Shown: in pieces, positions 54,774 through 61,815 of the stretch
How positions within the stretch are numbered: position 1 is the first letter of the stretch
Layout: each line of letters begins with the position of its first letter
DNA from: an uncultured bacterium
GTDB lineage: Bacteria; Cyanobacteriota; Vampirovibrionia; Gastranaerophilales; Gastranaerophilaceae
Assembly (NCBI GenBank): GCA_949300515.1
Contig: CASGEP010000007.1
Coordinates: forward strand, 1 to 64,000
Direction: 5' to 3'
DNA length: 64,000 nucleotides
Made by a program: the position numbers and the translations under genes
Notes under the pieces: model-generated
The model's input: only the letters and a program-made list of their open reading frames with translations
The model's database searches: none
Told to the model about the DNA's origin: nothing

Positions 54774-54899
54774 AAGATCCTGAAACAAGTTCAGGATGAC
54801 AAAATATCGGGTTCAGGATGACAGTACATTGAATTCAGGATGACGGTACATTGGGTCGGGATGACGGAATAAAAGAATTCAAAATGACAAAATTAAACG
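54774..54899 (+). repeat. 22-bp tandem repeat array
   Basis: A palindromic AAGATCCTGAAACAAGTTCAGG unit leads into five 22-bp units starting at 54790, 54812, 54834, 54856 and 54878 (consensus TTCAGGATGACRGTACATTG plus 2 nt), with decay towards the end. The unit is one arm of the dispersed TCATCCTGAA palindrome. There are no spacers, so this is not a CRISPR array. Confidence 0.8.
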
Positions 54900-54910
54900 T
54901 TCTAAATTTT

Positions 54911-55012
54911 AACGGGGCGCAGGTGCGCTCCCCGGGTTTCGTATCTTAATTCTTTCGGGGCGCACTCCAGGTAGATATACAAAAGTATCCGGCAACAGTG
55001 CCCCGTTTTTTA
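54911..55012 (+). ncRNA. candidate structured RNA ending in a terminator
   Basis: ACGGGGC (54912-54918) can pair with GCCCCGT (55000-55006), closing an inner helix GCGCtCCCCG/CGGGGCGC. Alternatively CGGGGCGCACT (54956-54966) pairs with AGTGCCCCG (54997-55005), followed by seven T residues, a rho-independent terminator on the plus strand. The competing pairings resemble an attenuator. No coding gene on the plus strand precedes it closely. No known RNA family recognised. Confidence 0.5.
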
Positions 55013-55047
55013 AGATAAACGAAATTTCACAATAAGCCCGTATATGG

Positions 55048-55647
55048 CTATTTCAACTTTGCGAGTTCTTTTTTTATGTTTTTATCTTCAAGCACGCATT
55101 GAAAAAGCCTTTCTTCCCCGTTTTTGTAATACTTTTTCAGATAATAGTTAAATTTATCTTTTTCTTCTTTTCTATATAACTGTTTTATGCCCTTAAGAAT
55201 GGCTTCTTTGAGCACGTTTATATCATAAGCCAGATTTTCAAAAAAGAGTTCTTCGCTGTCTTGTGCCGGGTTTAAAATTTCATACAGAACATCGGGGTTA
55301 TCGTTCACTTTAATCATTCTGTTTTTGCCCGCGCCGTAATACACTTGTATAAGGCCGTCCGCTTGCAGAGTTTGCAGAATAAGTCTTTGTTTATGGGGGG
55401 ATATGCCTAAATCTTCGCTCATTTTCTCGGTATTGAGCGCAAAACAGTTTAAATCGTAAAAAAGATAGTTTTCCCGCCCCCTGTTTGCGGATATCTGCAT
55501 ACTAACAAGCTCACAATATACACAAGCCGTTTCAATACCGTATTTTGCGATAAGTTTTCTGTTTACTTTTATATGTCCGCCGTCATTTGTAATTAATTTC
55601 AACAGGGAATTATACTTTTGACTTTGCATAAACCGTTCCTTTGACAT
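55048..55647 (-). CDS. winged-helix replication/regulator-like protein
   Basis: 199 aa. The N-terminal half resembles the winged helix of phage and plasmid replication initiators (KLIAKYGIETACVYCELVSMQISANRG...FALNTEKMSEDLGISPHKQRLILQTLQADGLIQVYYGAGKNR). The C-terminal half is helical and lysine-rich. It is divergent from the CBASS operon, about 300 bp apart, and could regulate it or be a relic of the integrated element. Neither is proven. Confidence 0.55.
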   Translation of the reverse strand: MSKERFMQSQKYNSLLKLITNDGGHIKVNRKLIAKYGIETACVYCELVSMQISANRGRENYLFYDLNCFALNTEKMSEDLGISPHKQRLILQTLQADGLIQVYYGAGKNRMIKVNDNPDVLYEILNPAQDSEELFFENLAYDINVLKEAILKGIKQLYRKEEKDKFNYYLKKYYKNGEERLFQCVLEDKNIKKELAKLK

Positions 55648-55745
55648 TCCTTTTGGGGCAAAAATATAATATCAGAAATTAAATTTTTTAACAACTATTT
55701 TCAATTTTTTTTAAAATTTCTTTAAAAATAGAGTCATAGCGCTAA

Positions 55746-55769
55746 AATTTTTTTCCATGGAAAAAAATT
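55746..55769. promoter_or_regulatory. 24-nt perfect palindrome, putative operator
   Basis: AATTTTTTT-CCATGG-AAAAAAATT (dyad centre 55757/55758). It ends 5 nt before the -35 of the CBASS promoter and lies about 100 bp before the divergent gene. Length and symmetry suit a dimeric DNA-binding protein. Confidence 0.6.
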
Positions 55770-55774
55770 ACATG

Positions 55775-55804
55775 TTGACCCATGCTTACAATTTGATGTA
55801 ATAT
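55775..55804 (+). promoter_or_regulatory. putative CBASS operon promoter
   Basis: TTGACC (55775-55780), an 18-nt spacer and TAATAT (55799-55804). It predicts a start near 55811 and a leader of about 135 nt. Confidence 0.5.
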
Positions 55805-55817
55805 AAAAAAATAAAAA

Positions 55818-55907
55818 CAGGGTCGGCAATAAAATTGCCGACACAAATAATTCTTCATTTACAGTGTACTTTTTATGTACAAAAATGTCAAGGCAGGCCG
55901 ACTCTGT
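55818..55907 (+). promoter_or_regulatory. CBASS leader with two exclusive foldings
   Basis: GTCGGCAAT (55822-55830) forms a 9-bp hairpin with ATTGCCGAC (55834-55842). Alternatively CAGGGTCGGC (55818-55827) pairs over 10 bp, one of them G-U, with GCCGACTCTG (55897-55906), enclosing a small TGTAC/GTACA hairpin. The two cannot form together. The ribosome site is at 55931-55937. The minus-strand reading of the first hairpin is followed by T-runs, so it could also act as a terminator in that direction. Confidence 0.45.
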
Positions 55908-55945
55908 TTTATACATAAAGTTACGATACAGAGGAGGATATTATT

Positions 55946-57136
55946 ATGCCAAAAGACACTTCAGGCACCAACGCCAAAAACAACAAGAAAACAAGAGGGA
56001 GAATTAAAGCCGGCACGGTTTTTGAACTGTGGTCTAAAGCCGGCGGGCGCTGCGAATTTAGAGGGTGCAACAAACCGCTGTGGCAGGAAGATTTGACCTG
56101 TGTTAAAGTAAATACTTCAAATATTGCCCACATTATTGCGGCGAGCAAAAACGGCCCGCGGGGTGATAAAGACCTTTCGCCAAAACTTGCGGGAGATATT
56201 ACAAACCTTATGCTTTTGTGCAAAGAGCACCACACTGACATTATAGATAAAGCACAGGTTGATATTTATACGGTTGAGAAGCTGCGCCTTATGAAAAAAG
56301 AACACGAGGATAGAATTCTTACAGTCACAAGCATTATACCCGAAGCAAAATCAAAAATTGTAAAATACTGTTCTTCAATAGGAGAAAGGGCAATTCATAT
56401 AAGCGGCAAAGAGCTTGCCTGCGCTCTTTTGCCCGACAGATACCCTGACGGGGATATAATAGAGCTGAGCCTTAAATCTCCTTGGGATGACAGCGAAAAA
56501 ATATTTTGGGATGTTGAAGAAAAGAGCCTTAGAACACAGTTTAACAAAAAAGTAAAACCATATCTTCAAGATAATACAATAAAACACCTTAGCATTTTCG
56601 CCCTTGCCCCGCAGCCGCTTTTAATTCTTCTGGGCTCTTTATTCACCGATGTATACGGCGCGGAAGTTTTCCAATTAAAAAGAACAAACAACAAACAGGA
56701 TTGGTGCTGGGAAAAAGAATTTGAAGAGCCCGATTTTATTTTTGAAAAACCTGAAAAACTCCGCAAAAAAACGCCCGTGCTAAATCTTTCTTTAAGCGGG
56801 TTAAATCACAACGAAAGGATTGAAAAAATTCTTGGAAATGATTGTGATATTTGGACTATAAAGGTAAAAGAGCCTAATACAAACGTTATAAAGGCAAAAA
56901 ATCAGCTTTGCGCATTTAAAGAAATTGCAAGGAAAGCTCTTGAAGATATTAAATACAATTACCCTCAAGGCACACCTCTCAATGTTTTTCCTTTAATGCC
57001 CGTAAGCGCAAATGTTGAATTTGGCAGACTCATTTTGCCAAGGGCGGATATGCCGATGAAAATTTACAATATGAATGATAAAAGCAAAGATTTTGAATAT
57101 GCACTGACAATTAATGACAAAGGGAGAGATAAATAA
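55946..57136 (+). CDS. cap5: CBASS effector, HNH nuclease-SAVED (Cap5-like)
   Basis: 396 aa. The N-terminal HNH nuclease domain has C36-x4-C41 (CEFRGC), H62 (NIAHIIAASKNGPRG), N87 and C92-x2-HH (NLMLLCKEHH). The C-terminal SAVED domain (about 190-390) shows FALAPQPLLILLGSLF, PVLNLSLSG and the characteristic FPLMPVSANVEFGRLILPRADMPMKIY. In known Cap5 proteins the SAVED domain binds a cyclic oligonucleotide and the HNH domain then degrades DNA, aborting phage infection. GAGGAGG lies 8 nt before the ATG. The next gene's ATG overlaps its stop region. Confidence 0.9.
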   Translation: MPKDTSGTNAKNNKKTRGRIKAGTVFELWSKAGGRCEFRGCNKPLWQEDLTCVKVNTSNIAHIIAASKNGPRGDKDLSPKLAGDITNLMLLCKEHHTDIIDKAQVDIYTVEKLRLMKKEHEDRILTVTSIIPEAKSKIVKYCSSIGERAIHISGKELACALLPDRYPDGDIIELSLKSPWDDSEKIFWDVEEKSLRTQFNKKVKPYLQDNTIKHLSIFALAPQPLLILLGSLFTDVYGAEVFQLKRTNNKQDWCWEKEFEEPDFIFEKPEKLRKKTPVLNLSLSGLNHNERIEKILGNDCDIWTIKVKEPNTNVIKAKNQLCAFKEIARKALEDIKYNYPQGTPLNVFPLMPVSANVEFGRLILPRADMPMKIYNMNDKSKDFEYALTINDKGRDK

Positions 57137-58239
57137 TGTTGACAAAAGAGAATTGTGAAATTGAAAAGAAATTAAATCAAATAGCGCAGGATATCGCCAT
57201 TCCAGAGGATAAATACAAGGATGCCGAAAAAAGATATGAAGCGCTTGGCGAATGGCTTGCGGGAGAAAATTCCGAGTTAAAAGAATACAACCCCAAAATA
57301 TATCCGCAGGGCTCATTTGCGCTTGGCAGCGCAATTAAGCCGCAAGAAGGGTGTGAATATGATGTTGATTTAATCTGTTTGTTCCAAAAAGGGCTAAATA
57401 CCTCAAATATCAGCCAAAAAGAGCTTAAAAGGCTTGTCGGCGACAGGATAAAAGCCCATGGCACATATTCAAAACTTCTTGACCCCAAAGAAGGTTCAAG
57501 AAGATGTTGGACGCTGAAATATAATGATGAAAGCAAATTTCATTTGGATATTTTGCCTGCGATACCTGACGAATGGACACATTTTAGTGAAGAAAAATAC
57601 AGAGCAGGCGCCATAAACCAGGCTATTTTTATCACGGATAAAAAGCACAGAGAATACGAAAATATAACTAAAGACTGGCTCAAAAGCAATCCGCAGGGCT
57701 ACATAAACTGGTTTTACAGCCAAATGCACGAGAAAATGATGAGAAATCAAAAATCGCTCCTTGCGGCAAGCGAATCCGTTAAAGAATTTCCCTCTTATAA
57801 AAGGGGCACAACCCTTCAAAAGGCAATTCAGCTTCTTAAATATCACAGGGATATAAACTTTGGGCACGACGAAGACAAGCCGATTTCAATAATTATAACA
57901 ACGCTTGCAACAAAGGCTTACAACGGCGAAGATAATCTTTTTGACGCGCTTAAAAACATTTGTGCAAATATGCAAAATTATATTGAAATAAGCGAAAACA
58001 ATGTATACAGGGTGGAAAATCCGGTAAACAGCAAGGAAAATTTTGCCGATAAATGGCAGGAAAACCCGAGAAAAAGAGAGATTTTCTTTAAATGGCTCAA
58101 TTCTTTAAATCAGCTTTTTAAAGAATTGCTGAAAGAAAATGCCGACATCTCGCAAACCCTTGATAATGCTTACAGAAGAAAAATTGTACCCAAGAAAAGC
58201 GTTGTATTAAGCGATACCGTTAAGCCGTGGAGCCTGTGA
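57136..58239 (+). CDS. cdn: CD-NTase (cGAS/DncV-like nucleotidyltransferase)
   Basis: 367 aa. Makes the cyclic oligonucleotide alarm signal of CBASS. Polymerase-beta-like active site: PQGSFALGSAIKP (G59-S60), EYDVDLICLF (D76 and D78) and third acidic residue in KFHLDILPAIPD (D138). A helical OAS1-like C-terminal domain follows. The exact clade and product cannot be told from sequence alone. It is coupled to the effector gene before and lies one base before the E2-like gene, so all three form one transcript. Confidence 0.9.
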   Translation: MLTKENCEIEKKLNQIAQDIAIPEDKYKDAEKRYEALGEWLAGENSELKEYNPKIYPQGSFALGSAIKPQEGCEYDVDLICLFQKGLNTSNISQKELKRLVGDRIKAHGTYSKLLDPKEGSRRCWTLKYNDESKFHLDILPAIPDEWTHFSEEKYRAGAINQAIFITDKKHREYENITKDWLKSNPQGYINWFYSQMHEKMMRNQKSLLAASESVKEFPSYKRGTTLQKAIQLLKYHRDINFGHDEDKPISIIITTLATKAYNGEDNLFDALKNICANMQNYIEISENNVYRVENPVNSKENFADKWQENPRKREIFFKWLNSLNQLFKELLKENADISQTLDNAYRRKIVPKKSVVLSDTVKPWSL

Positions 58240-58240
58240 G

Positions 58241-58927
58241 ATGAGATATTATAATATAAAGGGCGAATTTAAGGCGCTGCAAAAAGAGTATCCTTGCCTT
58301 GAATTAAAGTACGGTGACGATTTTTATGTAATTGAAGGGTTTATAGGCTTTTCTACCGTTATTTCGGACAAAAAAATCGAAGATGAATACAAGATAAAAC
58401 TTCATATACCGAAAAATTACCCGAAGAATATGATATCCGCCTATGAAGCAGGGGGAAGGATTTCCCCCTCCCCCGACAACCACAGAAACTCCGACGGAAC
58501 TCTTTGCATTGGGCTCCCTGTTGAAGTTGCAAGAATTCTTGCACCTAATTACAGATTGATTGACTATGTTGAAAAAATTTTAATAGGGTATCTGGCGCAG
58601 TATTCATATTTTGAAAAATTCAAACATTGGCCCTTTGGGGAGGCTGCACACGGAACGGAAGGGATTGTTGAATATTATAAAGAGAGATATAATCTGCCGG
58701 ATACAAAAAGCGTGCTTGATTTCCTAAAAATACTGCAAAGCTGCATACAAAACCGGCAAAAAGGATATGAAAGGTGCCGCTGCGGCTGCGGGAAACTCTA
58801 TAAAAACTGTAAACGGCAAAGGAAAATTCTTAAATACGGACAGAAAAGTTATGATTATTTAAGCGATATAAAAGCAATAGAAGATTGGCTAAAATCTGCC
58901 GCTACGCCAAGTTATCCGTCGTTTTGA
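58241..58927 (+). CDS. E2-like protein of type II (short) CBASS, with SEC-C tail
   Basis: 228 aa. Residues about 25-135 have the layout of bacterial E2-like (ubiquitin-conjugating) proteins: YKIKLHIPKNYPK (the E2 PxxYP strand), then DNHRNSDGTLCIGLP with a His and the presumed catalytic C89, and GYLAQYSYFEKFKHWPFGEAAHG. A C-terminal extension carries a SEC-C zinc motif, CRCGCGKLYKNC (179-190). No E1 domain and no JAB protease are encoded nearby, matching 'short' type II CBASS, where the E2-like protein is thought to act on the CD-NTase. The SEC-C fusion is notable. Confidence 0.8.
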   Translation: MRYYNIKGEFKALQKEYPCLELKYGDDFYVIEGFIGFSTVISDKKIEDEYKIKLHIPKNYPKNMISAYEAGGRISPSPDNHRNSDGTLCIGLPVEVARILAPNYRLIDYVEKILIGYLAQYSYFEKFKHWPFGEAAHGTEGIVEYYKERYNLPDTKSVLDFLKILQSCIQNRQKGYERCRCGCGKLYKNCKRQRKILKYGQKSYDYLSDIKAIEDWLKSAATPSYPSF

Positions 58928-59012
58928 ACTTGTTTGACAAAGTGTTGAACTTGAAATGACCAAGTGTAATTGTAATGACATACCAAGGATGTCAACTATG
59001 CAGTGTGCAGCT

Positions 59013-59098
59013 GTCATCCTGAATTTATTTGACAAAGCGAGGCAAAATTTTAAGCTAAAGTTTTGTGTGAGCCTGTCCGATTAAAGCGCAGAATCTTA
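59013..59098 (+). repeat. dispersed intergenic repeat, copy B
   Basis: CTGTCATCCTGAATTTATTTGACAAAGCGAGG..., then the 35-bp TGTGTGAGCCTGTCCGATTA... segment (59064-59098), which recurs exactly at 61662-61696. The first part corresponds to copy A at 3120-3206 on the other strand. No gene is seen in 58928-59655. Confidence 0.7.
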
Positions 59099-59143
59099 GA
59101 AGTGGTGCAGTACAAATACAATCAAGATTCACCATAAAAAAAG

Positions 59144-59158
59144 CCCCTGAAGGAGGGG
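59144..59158 (-). terminator. terminator-like hairpin (minus strand)
   Basis: CCCCT-gaagg-AGGGG; on the minus strand it is followed by CTTTTTTT. It may end the DMT transporter transcript, 500 bp downstream of that gene. Confidence 0.6.
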
Positions 59159-59450
59159 TTAACTTACATGTTATATAATTATTTAACAAGTATAACTATC
59201 ATAAATGTATTTGCACAGAATTCTAACAAGTTGTATTACTTTTGTCAAATGGTTATTTTTTTATTTATAATATTTTATTGCAATATTAATACCATACGGT
59301 TATTCTAAAATAAATTTTAGAGTTCTGGTCACAAACATGATAACATGCAATGTTGTGCAGAAACTTAATATATTTTCCGAGGTTAAGGTGTAAATATATG
59401 ATAACATTTACAACAGGGCGCAACATTACAAGCTGACTTTCCGCATTAAT

Positions 59451-59504
59451 AAGATCCTGAAACACCGAGTAGGGGCGTAAAATCTCGTTTCGGCTTCGCC
59501 TCAA
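59451..59504 (+). repeat. 54-bp inverted repeat, left copy
   Basis: Starts AAGATCCTGAAACACCGAG and ends CGGCTTCGCCTCAA. Its reverse complement lies at 61600-61653 with a single mismatch. The interval between them holds the DMT transporter, exonuclease and truncated NTF2-like gene. Further TTCAGGATGACA units follow at about 59520 and 59556. Confidence 0.9.
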
Positions 59505-59655
59505 CTGATTTTCCAGCCAGTTCAGGATGACAAAAATTTTGGTTCGCTTTGTCAAATAAATTCAGGATGACAGTTGTAAATCATATTTATACATCCATCG
59601 CAGGGAGTCGTCAAATCCTTAGCGGGTTTAAATTTGCGCCATTAATTTGCAAGCA

Positions 59656-60522
59656 TCAGAGCAAAATAACGGCGGCAGAGCCTGCAATCATAATCATCGC
59701 GCCCAAAATTTTCCTTTTAAGATTTCTTTCATTAAAATAGCGCCAGCCAAATAGTACGCTCAAAAGGGATGAGAGCTGAAAGAGAGCAAGCGCGCAGGAT
59801 ACGTTCATTTTCTCAAAAACAATGTTTGTTGAAAACTGCATTAAAAACATACACATACAAAGTGTTAAAAAGCTTGCAGCGTGGCTTTTTGCGGACACAA
59901 AGAAATTTAAAACAATCTTCGACCTTAAAATGACGAGAATAACAAAAGAAAAAAGGGCGCTAAAGAAACACCAGAGCACAAAAGAGGTCAAAATATCAGA
60001 CATTAAAATAATTTTCTTTATAAAAACAGCCTCAAGTGCTGTAAAAACAAGGGCAAGGAGCCTAAATTTTATATCGCGCCTCAGAAAAATTTTAAATGTG
60101 AATTTTTCCCCGCCCGACTCAAAAACAAAATAAGAGCCGAAAATTATTAATAAAATTCCAAAAAACTGCACAAGAGAGGGGATTTCACCGAGTAATAAAA
60201 AGGCGAAAATAACACTTACTATTGATTTATACGAATTAATGGGCCCTAAAACGGAAAGTTCGCCGCACTTTAGTGCCTCGAGCAAAAACCAGTTGCCGAT
60301 GGCTCCTACAACGCCTGCAAGTACCACATTTTCCCAAAAATTAAAATCAAACTGCGCCCAGTTAATGAAAAACGAGGGAATAATGCAAAAAAGACTCAAG
60401 AGAAAATACGCAAAAAAGCTTATCCATAAAGGTTTAAAGCCCTTCTGCCCCAGACGTTTTTGTACAACGTTTGAATACGGATTTGAAAAAATCCTTGTTA
60501 ACAGTGCCAAAATCTCAATCAT
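59656..60522 (-). CDS. EamA/DMT-family transporter
   Basis: 288 aa with about ten membrane helices in two repeated EamA halves, e.g. VVLAGVVGAIGNWFLLEALKCGELSVLGPINSYKSIVSVIFAFLLLGE in the first and NVSCALALFQLSSLLSVLFGWRYFNERNLKRKILGAMIMIAGS in the second. A metabolite exporter or importer of unknown substrate. Confidence 0.85.
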   Translation of the reverse strand: MIEILALLTRIFSNPYSNVVQKRLGQKGFKPLWISFFAYFLLSLFCIIPSFFINWAQFDFNFWENVVLAGVVGAIGNWFLLEALKCGELSVLGPINSYKSIVSVIFAFLLLGEIPSLVQFFGILLIIFGSYFVFESGGEKFTFKIFLRRDIKFRLLALVFTALEAVFIKKIILMSDILTSFVLWCFFSALFSFVILVILRSKIVLNFFVSAKSHAASFLTLCMCMFLMQFSTNIVFEKMNVSCALALFQLSSLLSVLFGWRYFNERNLKRKILGAMIMIAGSAAVILL

Positions 60523-60565
60523 TTTAAAATTATACGCAAAAATTTTTGTATATTATAATAAAATT

Positions 60566-61150
60566 ATGCAATTAAATCTCAATTTTGAAGAAAATATTAA
60601 ACTGCCGCGCGCGCCAAAAAGACCGAAAGGCAAGCTTATCGAGGCTTTGCCGGATAATTTCTGCGTTGTTGATATAGAAACGACAGGCTTTAGCCTTGCA
60701 AATGATGAAATAATCGAACTTAGCGCGATTAAAGTCAGAAATTTAGAGAGAATTGCGGATTTTTCAATGCTTATAAACCCTAAAAAAGAGATAAGCAGCT
60801 TTATATCGGGTTTAACGGGCATAAGCAATGCCATGGTAAAAAATCAGCCCGATATTAAAACGGTAATGAAAAAATTTAAAGATTTTGTTCAAGACGATAT
60901 AATTTTAGGCCACAATGTAAGGTTTGACGCCGGTTTTTTGCATCGCGAGATGAGGATAAATTTTGATGAAAATCTCTCAAATGACCTTGTAGACACGGTT
61001 TCGCTTGCTAAAAAAGCTTACAAACTTGAAAATTATAAGCTCTCAACCGTTGCAAAACATTTGAATATCGACACAAAGGGCGCGCACAGAGGGCTAAAGG
61101 ACTGTGAAATGACTTATTTGATTTATAAAAATATCAGACTTTTTAAATGA
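60566..61150 (+). CDS. DEDDh 3'-5' exonuclease (DnaQ/PolC-like)
   Basis: 194 aa, one exonuclease domain: FCVVDIETTGFS (Exo I), ILGHNVRFDAGFLHREM (Exo II), GAHRGLKDCEMTYLIYK (Exo III). DnaQ-like or PolC-exo-like. The ATG at 60566 starts MQLNLNFEENIKL; the open frame extends far upstream over the transporter's 5' end but is antisense there. TATAAT (60554-60559) lies 6 nt before the ATG with no ribosome site, so it is probably leaderless. Confidence 0.87.
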   Translation: MQLNLNFEENIKLPRAPKRPKGKLIEALPDNFCVVDIETTGFSLANDEIIELSAIKVRNLERIADFSMLINPKKEISSFISGLTGISNAMVKNQPDIKTVMKKFKDFVQDDIILGHNVRFDAGFLHREMRINFDENLSNDLVDTVSLAKKAYKLENYKLSTVAKHLNIDTKGAHRGLKDCEMTYLIYKNIRLFK

Positions 61151-61235
61151 GAAACAGCCTGCAGCACAGACAAACCCTGCGGGCGAGCCGCTTTGTATAA
61201 CGATTATTCAACTTTCGGGCGATGAACCTTTGTGC

Positions 61236-61602
61236 TTAACGCTCGTAAGACAGTGTATCATACACTTTTGCAACGATTTTCCACTCGCCGTTAATTTTAT
61301 TCATTATAAGCAAATCGGTAAATTTGTACCCGTGCCAATTGTCCTCAATGACTCTTACTGCCGCAATTGTTTTCTCAAGCGTAATTACATCGACCCTTGC
61401 AACGTAATCGTCGCCGCATGCACCCATTTTATCTATTGTATCGTAAAAGCCTTGGATAGGGCCTGATTGGTATTCACTTTCGTTTAATTGCCCGAAAAAA
61501 TTTGCCTTTTCGCAAAAGTAAGGTTTTACTATTCCGCTGTTGCCGTTTTTAACAGCTTCAATGAACTTTCTTGCAAACTTTTCGACCGCATTAAATTCTT
61601 TG
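61236..61602 (-). pseudogene. 5'-truncated lumazine-binding/NTF2-like gene
   Basis: The minus strand encodes FNAVEKFARKFIEAVKNGNS...KANFFGQLNESEYQSGPIQGFYDTI...VDVITLEKTIAAVRVIEDNWHGYKFTDLLIMNKINGEWKIVAKVYDTL, the pattern of the putative lumazine-binding NTF2-like family. About 120 residues and the stop are intact, but the coding sequence runs straight into the 54-bp inverted repeat at 61600 without a start codon. The repeat has replaced the 5' end and promoter. The next in-frame ATG would remove half the domain. Confidence 0.65.
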
Positions 61603-61653
61603 AGGCGAAGCCGAAACGAGATTTTACGCCCCTACTTGGTGTTTCAGGATCTT
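61600..61653 (-). repeat. 54-bp inverted repeat, right copy
   Basis: Reverse complement of 59451-59504 with one mismatch. It truncates the NTF2-like gene and is followed by the 35-bp direct repeat at 61662-61696. Confidence 0.9.
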
Positions 61654-61661
61654 AAAAGTGG

Positions 61662-61696
61662 TGTGTGAGCCTGTCCGATTAAAGCGCAGAATCTTA
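61662..61696 (+). repeat. 35-bp direct repeat of 59064-59098
   Basis: Identical copy starting TGTGTGAGCCTGTCC and ending CAGAATCTTA. The remaining 61697-61800 is AT-rich with no gene. Confidence 0.85.
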
Positions 61697-61815
61697 ACAA
61701 TTGTATAAGTTTTAACCAAAGCAAATTTATTTATTACCCGAGTAATTTTGGTGATGTGCATTTACATTTAATTTGCTAACATATAAATATCGCATACATA
61801 TATGGAGGAATTAAA

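Noticed and set aside
54774-54899. Possible CRISPR array
   Set aside because: The 22-bp units are head-to-tail without spacers and there are no cas genes.
59286-59555. 89-codon minus-strand frame
   Set aside because: It lies across dispersed repeats, has no ribosome site and no protein-like features.
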